This document shows, in pieces, positions 1 to 12,663 of a stretch of 64,000 nt of DNA. A program made the translations under genes and the position numbers. The stretch spans positions 16,406,858-16,470,857 of the forward strand of contig OU342633.1 of the NCBI GenBank assembly GCA_910589415.1. Direction: 5' to 3'. The DNA is from Malachius bipustulatus (Eukaryota > Arthropoda > Insecta > Coleoptera > Melyridae). Under the pieces are notes generated by a model that was not told the DNA's origin, searched no databases, and worked only from the letters and a program-made list of their open reading frames with translations. Numbering within the stretch: the stretch's first letter is position 1; each line of letters opens with the position of its first letter.

Positions 1-1
1 T

Positions 2-1902
2 GATAGAAATTCCTAGACCAATAATGTATTCCGATCAATCGTCATGTCAATTGCACGCCTTTGGGGATAGTTCCGAACGAGGCTATGCAGGCGTTGTTTA
101 TTTTCGTTTTGAATTTCCCGATAGAGGTCCAAAAGTATGTCTTATATTTTCGAAGTCTAAGGTAGCACCCTTAAAACGTGTTTCCCTGTCTAGGCTAGAG
201 TTATGCGCGGCAGTTGTTGTTGCAAAACTGGTGTCATTCGTAATGAAGGCATTCTCGGACAAAGTGTTAATTTCGGATATTTTCGCTTGGTCCGATTCAT
301 CTGTCGCCATCTCCTGGATCAAGTCGTCCCCTCATCGCTGGAAAACCTTCGTTAGCAATAACATATGTGGCATCACGTTCGTTCAAATGAATATCCCGCC
401 GATTGTGTCACGTGGATTGTCTGCTTCGGAATTGGTTCATTATTCCATGTGGTGGAATGGACCGATTTTTCTTCAGTTGCCTCTGAATCATTGGCCAATT
501 GAAAGAAAACGACCCTTCGGATTCTTCTCAACTATTCGAGGAAGAGAAGAAAATTGTTTTATCTACGTTTGTCTCGTTAGACTACATCGATTTTTTTTTA
601 GATAGATATTCATCTCTGGCAAAAATCAAACGTATCATCGCATACGTACTTCGCTTCGTTCCGCGGTCTCGAGCCCGTGCAGTCAGAGGTCCTTTTACCT
701 AGTTAGAATTTGATATTTTACAAAATATCACAAAGAGTCGGTCTATTCCCAAGACGTTTCGAAAGTTACATCCTTTTGTTACGGAAGACGTAGTCCTCAG
801 GCGGTAGACTGGCTCATTCTGGTCTTTCTTATGATCAGAAACACCCTGCTATCTTGCCCCAGAAACATCACCTATCTTATCTAATAATTGAGGAAGTGCA
901 TCGGGAAAATTTGCATCCAGGTCTTAAAGCGTCCAGTTTCTGACAGAACAGAATTTCTGGATTTTATCGTCCCGTCGGGCTGATCATCATGTTCTTAGTA
1001 AGTGCCTGAGGTGCTTCCGGACTAGACCTATTGCATTTCAGCCACCAATGGGAGATTTACCCACCTTTAGGATTAATCAAATTAAACCTTTTCAAATTGT
1101 GGGAGTGACTATGGCGGTCCATTCCACATCAGGTTGGGAAAAAATAGATCATCCAAGACCCACAAAAGCATATCTTTATTTTTAGTTTGTTTCGTAACGA
1201 AAGCTCTACATCTGGAATTGGCCTCAGATTTGACAACCGATTGTTTCCTCGCTGTCCCAAGACGATTTGTTGCACGCAGATATTTCTGATCAAGAAACCA
1301 ATTTTGTAGGGGCGAAAAGGGAAATAGGAAAGCTTATGCAACACGCTGTTGATTCAGAAAAAATATCGTGGAGCCTTAATCCTCCCTCAGCCTTTCATTT
1401 CGGAGGACTCTGGGAAGCTGGAATAAAGTCAGTAAAGATCAGTAAAGTCCTGGTTCAGATCGAAGCGGCGCTGAACTTACGTCCTCTTTGCCCGATAAGC
1501 TCTGACCCCACGATTTATCGGTGCTCACCCCTGGACATTTTTTAACTTTGGAACCGTTAACCTGCGTCCCAAACCCCGATCTTACTCACTTGTCGTTGAA
1601 TCACTTATCGCGATGACAACTTTATCCAGCGACTTTTTTTGGCAAAGTTGGCATAGGGAGTATCTCCACACTTTACAACAAACAAATAAATGGACTGATT
1701 CTTCTCCGAATACAGTCGTAAGGACCCTAGTTCTTTTGAAGCATGAACAGCTACCCCCCATGAAGTGGAGCCTTGGCCGAATCGTTCAACTTCACCCGGG
1801 TAAGGACGGTGTAGCTAGAGTTGCAACTGTCCGTACTTCTAATGGACAAATTCAACGACCATTAGTGAAATTGTGCCCTTTACCGGGCGCCAATCCTCAG
1901 TA
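2..1902 (+). pseudogene. BEL/Pao retrotransposon pol relic (RNase H/peptidase A17 region, integrase, DUF5641)
   Basis: This is a decayed BEL/Pao LTR retrotransposon polyprotein. At 24-600 the frame reads FGDSSERGYAGVVYF, then SLSRLELCAAVVVAKL and FAWSDSSVAISWIKSSPHRW, which are hallmarks of the Pao peptidase A17/RNase H region. Pieces in other frames continue the order: an integrase core at 1267-1545 (HFGGLWEAGIKSVK with the catalytic Glu, then ALNLRPLCPISSDP) and a DUF5641 tail at 1613-1903 (WSLGRIVQLHPGKDGVARV, LVKLCPLPG). The 600-1260 part is recognisable only in fragments. Several frameshifts and stops separate the blocks, so no functional protein can be made. The 5' half of the element lies outside the window. 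Family assignment is firm; exact breakpoints are not. Confidence 0.9.
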
Positions 1903-1932
1903 AAATGCATCGCATTTTAGGTGGGCGGTAAA

Positions 1933-2290
1933 TGTTAAAGACCCAACTAAAATGTTTGTTTTTCTATTTTTGTAGATAGTATTTTTTGTTTTATTTTGTT
2001 TTGGGTAGGGAAAATAATTAGAAGCTACCATTTATATTTTTTTTATTGACCCGCTCGGGATATTAATTTTATTCAGCGCAAAAAATAATCGCCTAGCTAC
2101 CCCACTTACTTCTACGTCAAGAGGAAGAGTTCGTTGTGTCACCGCTTCGAAGACAGTTCGTTGGTTAGCTGAAAATACGCCGCGGTACGCTGGTGCCAAT
2201 TTTTTCATCGCGTTCGTTCTCTACCAATTCTACAACCACAATTTCTAGGCCTAAAACCGAATTCACTCCAGCTTCGCCATAAGGTAAGTG
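1933..2290 (+). repeat. Probable start of the 3' LTR of the BEL/Pao relic; end not determined
   Basis: About 30 bp after the pol stop codon there is a purine-rich tract (AGGTGGGCGGTAA) followed at 1933 by TGTTAAAGACCC. This fits the polypurine tract and TG-starting LTR expected at the 3' end of a BEL element. The upstream LTR is outside the window, so the right end cannot be set by comparison; 2290 is only a rough limit. Confidence 0.45.
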
Positions 2291-4685
2291 AGTCAGTTGT
2301 CAGGCGATTCATATCGTTCAAATTCGATTCGTACAGTCCACTAATTATTACTTATTCAGGTATACTTTAATTTTTTCGAGAACCTAGATTCGTCTAAGCT
2401 CATTCACAAACAGTATTTTTTTATGTAAATCTAAAAAATCCAATGGAAAACATAAGAAGCTTTCCAAAAAAAATCAACATTCAAATGCGAATCTTCTAAA
2501 CGAAAAGGTTAGGCGACTTTTATCAAAAGAATACCATTTTTTGTAGTAAATGAGTCAAGTAATCTACGCTCGGTATTTAAAAATGTTTAATTCCATTGGC
2601 GTAAAAGCTCGAATGGTATGAAACCTAAAAAATCCACGATCTACGCCAGTAAATTAACATCTTAAGTAATTTTAGTATAGCACTTTTTGTCCCACAAAAC
2701 CATAACTAAAAATAAAAATAAATAAAAATTTCATCAAAATCGCTTCACCGTTTTAGCTTTAATTATAATCAAATAACAATTTCAGAATTCACATTTTGAC
2801 ATCTCCTAGCTGCCAAACAAAGCAACTTTGGAGTGGGGTGAGTTGACTTAAATCGACTAATTTTATAGATTCACCCGAGGAACATATTTATTTGGTAGTA
2901 AGCTGTAAAGTCATTTCAGGGACACCCTGTATAAGACATAAGTGATCATGAGAAATCGAATGCAAAAAAACCTTGATATAAAATTATTAAAAAGGGTACG
3001 GATTTTTTTTTCCTAACGATAGAATATTAACAAGGAACAGAAGAGGTCCTTGAAGGATGCGAATGCGAAGCTCTGGACCGCAGAAGACAGGAAATATACG
3101 GACAACCAAAAATGAGTCCGGAAGAATATGACACTTCCCAGTGATGGGGGTGGACAAACTAGTTCAGGTGACCAGACTGACAGAATGGGTGACATGAAGC
3201 AAAGGGGACTTAACAAAATAAGTCCATGAAGCTGAGGTGCTTCCGGCAATCTTGTATCAGACGACCCTCGAAGGAAAAAAAAAGGTCATTGAAGGAAGGA
3301 GTAAAATACAGCTTACATATTATAGGTGTCTGAAGCAAGGCGTGGACAGAAAGCAATCCATCTAGCAATGGTGCAACTTTACCCTTTACAAGGCTGGAAA
3401 ATGCTGCTATAATATCGACTGAAAAAATCAAGCAGAAAATTAAAAATTCGAATCAAATTCATGAAGATTAATGTTTTGAAATTTGAAAAAGAATCCGCTT
3501 ATTGATTTTTTTGCATTTTTTGTGAATGACTGTTTATAAACATAAATTAATAACTATTCTATTTTCTGACTAGGTATCAATGTAAGTTATAAGTTGTTTT
3601 TCTTTCACTTTTATAGTATGCCAACCCCAAACAGGGGCAAAAAAAGTGAACTAATGTATGTATGTGTAGTATGTTGCGTTGTTCTTCTTATGCTGTACAA
3701 AATCCGATAGAAGTAATTAATATACCCATTATTATTTCGCTTGAAGTAGTATTTTTTCAACAATGGAAGATAAAGGTTCTCCGTTTGCTTTGCGTCAGTC
3801 AATAATACATGAGTGTTTTTTTACATAGTTTTTTAGCACATTACACTAGTGTCCGGCGCAAGGAATAAGCTCCGCTGCTTTGCCGGTTGATGACTCTAAA
3901 TTAAATGAGCCTATACGTGTAATAATTTACCATGGGGCTAGATTTAGATTTTTGAAAACTTTTAAAGGCTGTATCTCTGTATGTTTTTTATTTTTGATTT
4001 ACCTAATTAAAAAAAGTTTTTTGAAAAAAATGTTTGACTTAATGAATTCTACGGTAACCGAAAGGCATCGACTTACAAATTCACTCTGTATACAGTACCT
4101 ACCTGAGTAATAAAAAATAAAGACCTAATTTAAATAAATAGGCCTAATAAAAAATTTGCACAGGACATATTTGCTGAAAAATAATTTAAAAGAAACAAAT
4201 GATATTAATTTAAAAGCTTGACGAGGAAAAAAAATGCGCTAGATGTATGTAATTATCTAAGTGCTCAATCATAAGATTTTATTTTGCGAATGAGGAAAAC
4301 TGTGAACGAACTTCAGCGAGTGAGCAATCTCAGGAACAAAGTTAGGTAAATCACTTTTAGCACGCGTTTCATAGCGGTACCCTATTTTTTCTACTAACAC
4401 TGCTGAAGCAGTAATAATAATTGTATTTTGAACGGTTATTTTTATGTTTGAAGATATTAATTTTCAAGGTCAAAATCCATCTGAAAAATTCATTATTTAT
4501 TTTAATAACATTTTAATAATAAAATAAAATAATAAAAATGTATTTCTAACACTGCATAGTTTAATAAAATTTATATGTTCCTCTGTCTAAACTGTTATGT
4601 GGTATCCTACTGTGTAGTTTAAATGCTAATATTTGTATAAATAAAAGATATACAAGTTCCCGAGTACAAAATATGCCGATTTAAC
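2291..4685. other. AT-rich DNA without a recognisable gene; one orphan hairpin-element end
   Basis: I find no credible coding region here. At about 2918-2934 the sequence ends in GGGACACCCTGTATAA, the terminal motif of the hairpin elements found elsewhere, with no partner to its left, so it is probably a truncated copy. The 3013-3430 part has slightly higher GC and long minus-strand reading frames but no motif I recognise. Confidence 0.4.
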
Positions 4686-5773
4686 CGAAATTATCGATGC
4701 TCAAGAAAGCTACCTTTTCAAGATACAGCACTTTAAAAGGGGGTCAAACAAAAACACGTTTTCCAGGATAAGCCAAAAACTGAATAACTCAAAAACTTCA
4801 AAATTGCACCGCCTACTATTATTGTTGAAAAAAAGTAAACTGACCTAGTTTTACAAACATTGACATACCGGGTGTTCCTATTTTTGAGGTCACAACTCAC
4901 TTTTTACTGCGGAACTTTTTTATCCGCACGCCACTGATTGATTCTGTATTTTTTATACACAGCCTAAAGTATTACTAAACATTTTGCCCTTTTATAAAAT
5001 ATTAGTATCTTGCATTGTTTTCCCGTAATTAATTTTCTATCATGGACCTACACTAATGAAAACTTATTTTTGTGAAAATCTTTTTTTTAGTTTAAAATAT
5101 AATGTCAACAACAACGTTCCGCACAGATTCCTGGCTTACGAATATGCCAATTTAACGGCTATTATTTATGTCTTAAGTGACCCCCTTTGCAAAATACAGC
5201 CCTTTAAATGGGGTCGACTCAATACCCATTTTCCAAAATAAGTAAAAAATGAATAATTAAATGAAAAACTTTAGGTCACCGCCTGCTACGATTTTATCTC
5301 AAGGCCAATAAATGTGAATAGAATCTTTTCTGTGGAATAAAAATTTTTATTTTAATTAAAATGAGATTTTCACAAATACGTTTTCATAGTGTGTCCGTCA
5401 ATAAAAATTAATTTTGAGAAAATCATGCAAGAAACCAAACTTTTATATTAGACCAAAACGTTTAGTAATACTTAAGCCTTTGGATAAAAAATACAGAATC
5501 AATCAGTGGCATGCGGTTAAAAAAGTTCTGGAGTAGAAAGTGAGGAGTGACCGAGTGACGTCAACAACAGAAACACCCTTATGTATGTCAATGTTTGTAA
5601 AATTATCTCTATTTTCTATTGTCTATTGCTCTTAACAATAGTGGTAGGCGGTGCAATTTTGAAGTTATCAGTTAATCCATTTTTGGCTTATTCAGGAAAA
5701 CGTGTTTTTGGTTGACCCTCTTTTAAGTGCTGTATCTTGAAAAGGGTGCTTTTTCGGACATAGATAATTTCGA
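4686..5773. repeat. Hairpin element H1, about 1.1-kb imperfect palindrome
   Basis: The left arm (starting CGAAATTATCGATGCTCAAG, with AAGATACAGCACTTTAAAAG further in) returns inverted near 5640-5773. Inner parts also match: the block around 4800-4830 mirrors 5630-5665, and the stretch near 5056-5085 mirrors 5360-5390. The short reading frame at 5056-5241 lies inside the palindrome and is not a gene. Confidence 0.75.
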
Positions 5774-5885
5774 CGGCGACACACCCCCTATAATACACAG
5801 GGTGTTTCTTCATAAAATGCTAAAACTTTAGGATGTGATACCTCGGGTCATTTTATGAAAAAAAGTTAATATATTTATGAACATA

Positions 5886-6731
5886 CAGTGTGTGTCACAG
5901 GCATGGTACACCCCCTTTTTTTTCTTTATTTTTTGAGATAATTTTTTGAAATTTGGTACGTCGCATATTCTCGATAGAGCGCACTTTTTAGCAGAAAATT
6001 AAATTTTTTCCCACATCCGGGTTTTCCGGAAATGTTACCAACTTTTTATTTTTAAACGGGACACCCTATATATTATTATATTTTTGGATTCTATACATTT
6101 GTAGGAATCCAACAATACCACATAAGTACCATTTTAATTGTCGAATTTATTTTTATTTACTTTTTTATTTTTCAATTATAGTGTGCCATGATTTCAGTTG
6201 TGTTCGTCACAGATGCAAAATTGGTACACCAAAATGTCCCTTATTAACAGTACTAGTAGATGGTACCTCGGTACCAATATGGTACCATTTGAAAAAAATG
6301 AATTCAGCTCAAAAAATCATTTCGGTGCGCATTGTTTATCCATAAATCACTTAATTTAGTACTTTGAACAAAAATTCGATTTCTCTAGCATTAGATGATC
6401 CAATTGGAGTAAAACGAAATAGTCATATGGCACACTATATTTGAGAAATAAAAAATTAAATAAAAACAAATTTGACATTTTAAATGGTACTTATGTGGTG
6501 TTGTTGGCTTCGTACAAATGTATAGAATCCAAAAATGTAATAATATATAGGGTGTCCCATTTAAAAATAAAAAGTTGGTAACATTTCCGGAAAACCCGGA
6601 TGTGGGAAAAAATTCAATTTTCTGCTAAAAAGTGCGCTCTATCGAGAATATGCGACCTACCAAATTTCAAAAAATTATCTCCAAAAATAAAGAAAAAAAA
6701 AGGGGGTGTACCATGCCTGTGACACACACTG
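5886..6731. mobile_element. Nested 846-bp hairpin element with CAGTGTGTGTCACAGG ends and TA target duplication
   Basis: The left end CAGTGTGTGTCACAGGC follows TA at 5884-5885; the exact inverse precedes TA at 6732-6733. The roughly 300-bp arms are nearly identical (5886-6190 against 6425-6731). TA duplication and a CAGTG start are typical of the Tc1/mariner superfamily; no transposase is present, so this is a non-autonomous derivative. Confidence 0.8.
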
Positions 6732-6759
6732 TATGTCCACAACGGAATTTTTTTTTTCT

Positions 6760-7291
6760 ACAGGGTGTTGAGTTTTTTTAAGAGTTATTTTTTATTATCT
6801 CCAAAAATGGTTTATGTATATTTTTTTTTCAATTTTAGCATATGTTAATGGACTATAAAACCACATATTTCAATTAGAAAATATTTTCTATTGATCCACT
6901 CTGATATTTTCTGTTTTCAAAATAAAAAAAAAAACAGTATTTTGCTAATTCTGTTAAATTAATATAATTTTAATTTAGTTGTTTTGGTCAAAAATTATCA
7001 TTCTTGGTCCGACAAGAAAAACGCAAGAGACCGTTTTCATGTAGAATTGATCAAACTAATCAGAAAAAATATCCGTATGGCTAAATGTCAGTGGCGCACC
7101 AATTTTTTTGAAAAAAATGTCAGAGGAGATGTTTGTAGGGACACCACTGGTGGAGAAATAGAAAAACTTTTCTAATTAAAATATGTGGTTTTATATCCTA
7201 TGAAGATATGCCAAATTTGAGAAAAATATGTAAATTACTTCCGTATAGATAATAAAAATAGCTCTTAAAAAACAAAAGTTCAACACCCTGT
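6760..7291. mobile_element. Nested 532-bp hairpin element
   Basis: It starts ACAGGGTGTTGAG and ends with the inverse TTCAACACCCTGT. Arms match imperfectly (ATGGACTATAAAACCACATA mirrored around 7178-7200). Its centre contains the short frame 6984-7175, which shows no known domain. Confidence 0.7.
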
Positions 7292-7439
7292 AGAAAAAAT
7301 TGAAGCCCTTGCGGGCATACGTTCATATAACTTTTCTTCATAAAATGACCTGATGAATCACACTCTGAAGTATTAGCATATGTTATTTAGAAACACCCTG
7401 TATATTATAATATAATATACATTATAGAAAAAATAATAT

Positions 7440-7972
7440 ACCGGGTGTTAAGAAAATGACGAATAAACTCTTTATTACATTGGAGGCGACACTCAGTAAA
7501 ATACGGGAAAAATAATTTTAAAAAATCCAGAGCTACATTTTAAAAGATATAAGCAAAATATTGAACAATAAATTTGGCAACGTTCAACACGATAACAGTT
7601 GGTATTTGGTAATTTCATCTAATTTCTAACAATGTAGGTAGGTAGTCAAGGTATCAAAACCGTTGTTGCCAAATGCTTTTTTTTCAGAATTTTAGAAAAG
7701 AAAAAAATTCTTATTAAATTTTCCAAGCCAGTAATACATCTTAGGCAATTTTTTTTTTAATTATTGATACCGATTAAAGTACCCTTTTTATATCTCTTAA
7801 ATCATCTAGTTTTTGCAAATACCGAAAAACAAAGATAGTAAAATGTTAACTTTGACATTTTTTATCCCACCAAATTGAAGACCAGAATTTTTTAAATTAT
7901 TTTTCCCGTACTCTACCGAGTGACCCCTACAATGTACTAAAGAGTTTATCCGTCAGTTTCTTAACACCCTGT
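7440..7972. mobile_element. Hairpin element H3, 533 bp
   Basis: Termini are ACCGGGTGTTAAGAAAATGACG at 7440 and its near-inverse ending ACACCCTGT at 7972. Arms of about 100 bp match with a few differences (TACGGGAAAAATAATTT against AATTATTTTTCCCGTA). No coding content. Confidence 0.75.
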
Positions 7973-8025
7973 ATAGAAAAAAAAGTTCCCATGTACCTTC
8001 CTATGTCAACTTTTTTGGTCGCTAT

Positions 8026-9800
8026 ACAGGGTGTTTCAAAACATGTGTCGGAAAATGCCTGATTCCTTACACGCGTACTTACTGAGAAAAAATGGGTCAT
8101 TTGAATCATGGGTCCGCAAACTCACCATTTTAGAGATACAGGGTGTCAAGATTATATATTTCTTTCTTTTTTTTTGACGATTCAGTAACCGTTTGAGACA
8201 TAAAACTGAATTTTTGTACAAATCCTATAACTATTATTATTTACTTTTTGAGTTTCTAATTCAGTTACTTTTCATATGACAGTGGCGGAGATTTTCGGGT
8301 TGCTTGAAATTTTTTGCCCCTAATTTCTACGACACTGAGAAAATTGGCTTTATGAAAGCAAATTTTAAACTATCAATGTTTTCTACATAAAAAACAGCAT
8401 TTTTTGACGTAAAACATAAAAGTATCAGGAATTTTGTTGTGGACAAAAACATTACTGGTTTTTGAGATTTTTTTATGGTTCACTGTTTCACTGCCACATA
8501 AAAAAATTAATCAGCCCGCAAAAAATAGATAATATTAATGGCAAGATGTGTACAAAATTTCAGTTTTATACAGGGTGATTGATTGAAACGCCACATTAGA
8601 AAAAGTTCGACTTTCAAATGATCTAGGAATCTGAAATTTGTAACTTAGGCAACATACCTAATAACGAGTCAAAATGAAATATTACCAAGATGGCAGAACA
8701 TTTAAAAATGGCGAAAGCAATGGCCATCTTGGTTTTTTTAAATGGGACACCCCATATATTATTGCATTTTCAGATTGTCTGAGAATATGTAATAACAATG
8801 GTGCTTATAGTTGTATTTTAAATTGAGTAGGCCATGAGTTATAAACAAGTGAAAATCGTGATTTTCCAACTTTAAAGACATTTACCACGAAAACGGCTCA
8901 AGATATCAGAAAACGGCTTACATGTCCCTATCTTAACTTTTCATCTGGTATCCTACTGTAGAGTTGAAATGTTTATACAGGGTGAACAAAAATCTGACAA
9001 TTTTCACCACCTTGTATAAACATTTCAACTGCATAATTGGATGCCTTATAAAAAGTTAAGATAGGGACATGTAAGCCGTTTTCTGATATCTTGAGCCGTT
9101 TTCGTGGTAAATGTCTTCAAAGTTGGAAAATTACGATTTTCACACTTGTTTATAACTCATGGCCTACTCAATTTAAAATACAACTATATAAGCACCATTG
9201 TTATTATATTTTCTCACACAATCTGAAAATGCAATAATATATGGGGTGTCCCATTTAAAAAAACCAAGATGGCCATTGCTTTCGCCATTTTTAAATGTTC
9301 TGCCATCTTGGTAATATTTCATTTTGACTCGTTATTAGGTATGTTGCCTAAGTTACAAATTTCAGATTCCTAGATCATTTGGAAGTCGAACTTTTTCTAA
9401 TGTGGCGTTTCAATCAATCACCCTGTATAATAATAACAGATGATAAATCTAGGGGCGAAGTTCAGTCAGGAAGTAAGAACTTCCCGCTATCTACCACTTA
9501 ACCCCTTATAAAATTTCTCTATAAATTCTAACGTCCATATACAAGCAATAAGACAAATCTCATTTACTTTGACTGTACAAAGTTCATTCAGGAAAAGTTA
9601 AACTCCAAGTTAAAGTTAGGTATATCTCAAATGGTTCCTGAGGGGTATCGTCAAAAAATTGGATTTTTTTTTTTTACACCCTGCGTATCTCGAAAACGGT
9701 GCGTTTGCGGACCCATGTTAATAGGAACTTTTTTTCTCGGAACGCGCTAAGGAATCATGCACGCTTTTCATTTTCCGACACATATTTTGAAACACCCTGT
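8026..9800. mobile_element. Hairpin element H4 (outer), termini ACAGGGTGTTTCAAAACATG
   Basis: The left end ACAGGGTGTTTCAAAACATG and a second internal ACAGGGTGTC block (8143) recur inverted at about 9672-9800. The same family is present at 32984-33590/35571-35686, and related blocks occur in 12664-13522. A separate 857-bp palindrome (8570-9426) sits inside it. Confidence 0.75.
8570..9426. mobile_element. Nested 857-bp near-perfect palindrome
   Basis: The left end ACAGGGTGATTGATTGAAAC and the right end TTTCAATCAATCACCCTGT are exact inverses, and almost the whole length is mirrored around about position 8998. Its middle holds the block GAGTTATAAACAAGTGAAAA, shared with five other hairpins in the window (about 22.9, 29.7, 41.2, 54.0 and 60.3 kb). 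Confidence 0.85.
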
Positions 9801-10215
9801 ATGCATCCATTCTAATATTATATTATAATAATTTGGGAAATTCGTAACGTTTTTCTCCCTGATTGTTGGAGTAAAACATATTAATTCGGTAAAACAATCA
9901 ATAATTACTTCAACAGTGCACACATAATATTATGTGAATGACGTCGAACATCGAAGGTAAATATAACAATATATTTATTAACTAGAAGAATAGCATAAAA
10001 ATAATAAATATGTAATCTTATTAATATCACTGTAAACAATAATTAATAATAATAAATGCAAGAAATACATGGTATTAGGAAATTAGCAATAATTATTACA
10101 ACAATATATTGGCAATCCTTAGATAAGTGCATGACGACTTACACAAGGAACAGAAAGCCCAATCTTTTACAATTCCGTTTATAAAAAAACTATTGTACAC
10201 TAGTTATTTGTATAC
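9801..10215. other. AT-rich stretch, nothing recognised
   Basis: Very AT-rich sequence with no frame, RNA or repeat that I can identify. Confidence 0.4.
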
Positions 10216-10444
10216 TTAAGCCGCGAAATTAGGCTGCAGTATACACAAAATTTTTTGTACAGTTGTATAGAATCCTCCTTTATAATCATTATTATTGATA
10301 AAATTTTAAAATTATTAATAATTTCATTAGTAAATAGAATGACGACCGGGTTCATGTTACCATGGAAATAAGATAATTAATAATTATTGTCCATTCTCGT
10401 GTGTCAAAATAATTTTTTTGTATTGAAAATGCACATGCACAGCA

Positions 10445-10672
10445 GGGAAATCCCTATGACGCTCTGGGAGCGGTGCATGAGCGGAGATGTCGAATCACGT
10501 TGGCCTTGAATCGCTGCGGATTGTATAACACGCCCTTTGGAATGCTATTCCAGAGTGATGCGGTTCTATACATAAAAGAGTCTGAAATAGAGTGGTACGA
10601 GGTGTAATGAGCTGAACCTGATACGGATGAGCGTCTGCGGCTCGACGTGTATTTCTGCCCGGTCTTGTTCTA
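10445..10672 (-). pseudogene. C-terminal fragment of a non-LTR retrotransposon reverse transcriptase polyprotein
   Basis: The minus strand reads SYHSISDSFMYRTASLWNSI, then PKGVLYNPQRFKANVIRHLR and a stop. This RT..LWNSLP..RFK pattern is the usual end of Jockey-like and related non-LTR ORF2 proteins. The rest of ORF2 is absent. The fragment is visibly more GC-rich than its surroundings and lies between arms of the 10216-12663 inverted repeat. Confidence 0.6.
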
Positions 10673-11001
10673 TATTATTATTATTATATTATTCTATATA
10701 TTCTTATTCTATCTAGTTGTTAAATGTTCTTCTTTGTTTTGGATTTTAGGTTCGATATTAAAATATTATTTTTCAAAAATATTTTTATAAAAATGAAACG
10801 TTTCGAGACCGATTGGTCTCTTGTTCACTCATAAATAATTGTAAAAAATATGTAAAGACTTAAAAATACTTTAAAAAATCATAATTATTACACTAAAATG
10901 TCGTAAATGGTGTGTTTTTAAATTTAAATTTTAGAAAAAATATAAGTAAATTAATTTTGATCTTGATTTTGACATTTTATGTGTCTGCTTTTGTTTATTA
11001 T

Positions 11002-11647
11002 ACAGGGTGTATTGTAACGTCCGCATAATATCAACACCACGTGATTCTACATCAAAAACAGAACATAAAGTTTTAATACCGTTTAGCTCTTAGACCTCAA
11101 ATAACGAAGTTATCGACCATTGTAGTTTAAATTTGAAGTTTTTTAATACTCAAAAATATTGCTTAATATTATTAAAAAATTCTTAAGTAAGAAGTAAAAT
11201 AGCCAAATTATCCATAATTTTAGATTTTTTTTTGGTAAAAATGGTTTTAATTAACATTTCAAAACTAGGAATTATTTGATTTCCTGAGTTCCAATACTTC
11301 CAATCAATATTGCAACTGCGCGTTTTAATTGTTGAATAAAAAATTGAAAAAATAAAAAATCTTGAAAAAAAATTGCAACATTGACACGTCGCAGCATGAC
11401 ATTTGTCTTGTTGCACCTTTTTTCGATTACATAGCAACGGCACACTATACCAGTGAGGTGACTTCACGTCTAATAAGTTATCTTAATTTTTATACCAGCG
11501 CCAGTGTTGCAAAATTTAAGAACGTTAAATTGTCCATATCTTAAAATCTGTGTACATCAAGAAAAAACTGTTGAGGACTTTTTTGTTCTGTTTTTGATGT
11601 AGAATCGCGTGGTGCTAATATTATGCGGACGTTACAATACACCCTGT
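11002..11647. mobile_element. Hairpin element H5, 646 bp
   Basis: It starts ACAGGGTGTATTGTAACGTC and ends with the exact inverse of that block. The arms continue through AGAATC(A/G)CGTGGTG. TA flanks both sides (TATACAGG and CCTGTATT). The short frames at 11183-11467 and 11362-11544 overlap on opposite strands and are by-products. Confidence 0.75.
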
Positions 11648-12663
11648 ATTTCATTATTGTGTTTGTTACGTGTATTTTATTGTATGATAATATGATTTTA
11701 AAAGTATTGTTATTGTAATGGTGGTGAATAATTATTGTGGGGAGTAATTGTTAGTTTTCAGTAGTAGGTAGCAGGTAAAAAGAGATTAATTAATTAATTA
11801 ACAAGAGACCAATCGGTCTCGAAAATGAGTGAACTGAAAATTGAAAGATACGTCTTTACCTTTAATTTAATAGAGTTGCGCGGTAGGTACCCATTTCCCC
11901 GATTGAACTGATTTTAGAATTTTATAATACCTGCCCTCCAAATTCGGTAAATCTATATGTCTTGAGTGTACTAGTAGATAAATATAATACTTATACATAA
12001 ATCAGCATAATAATGTATATTATGTAATTTCATAGTAAAAGTAAATACTGTTTCAAAAGCACCGTTTTACCCATCACTATTGTTGTCATCGAATGTTGTC
12101 TATTTTATAAATCTTACTAAATCTTATGGTTTGGACTATTGATAGCTACCTACTTTTTATACGTCAACTTCACTGTCATAACTGCAAAACTTTACGGTAA
12201 TGAACTTTGCGTAAGGTATGCCTTATGTCACTTTCCCGCACACTTTTATAAACGTGAGAAATCTTATTATAGTTTGCGTACAAATAACGATCCGCAAACT
12301 GATACTCTGTATAGTGATCGCAGGAAAATAACTTTTTTGTGCAACTAAACGCGAAGTAGCAACTTCGCGTAGGTACGCCAAGTTAGGTACACAAAATTAA
12401 ATTTCGCTGCCGTTAACATAGCGACGGCCATTAAACTGGCGATTGTTACTTATATTATTATTTTGACACACGAGAAAGGGAAATAATGAATAAGTTCATT
12501 TCCATGATAACGTTGAAAGCCGGCCGTCATTCTATTTACGACGAAAATTATTATTTTTTAAATTTCAAATATTTTTTATACAATTGCACAAAAAATTTTG
12601 TGTACACTGCGGTCACGTCATTCGTTAACGTCCTCGTTAAAGAATGATTTCGCGGCCAAGTAT

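Larger units (their letters stand above)
5797..7401. mobile_element. Composite hairpin element H2 with two nested hairpins
   Basis: The outer termini are ACAGGGTGTTTCTTC at 5797 and the inverted AAACACCCTGT ending at 7401. The outer arms (5797-5885 and about 7300-7401) share the inverted block TCATTTTATGAAAAAAAGTT. Two further palindromes lie inside, at 5886-6731 and 6760-7291, so at least two insertions hit an older hairpin element. Confidence 0.75.
10216..12663. repeat. Outer inverted repeat pair enclosing nested inserts
   Basis: Blocks at 10216-10412 return inverted at 12453-12663: the GCAGTATACACAAAATTTTT region, and the block running from GAATGACG to CGTGTGTCAAAATAAT. Between them lies another inverted pair, CGAGACCGATTGGTCTCTTG at 10804 with its inverse near 11804-11822, and inside that the 646-bp element at 11002-11647. 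Three nested inverted structures therefore share roughly one axis. Confidence 0.65.
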
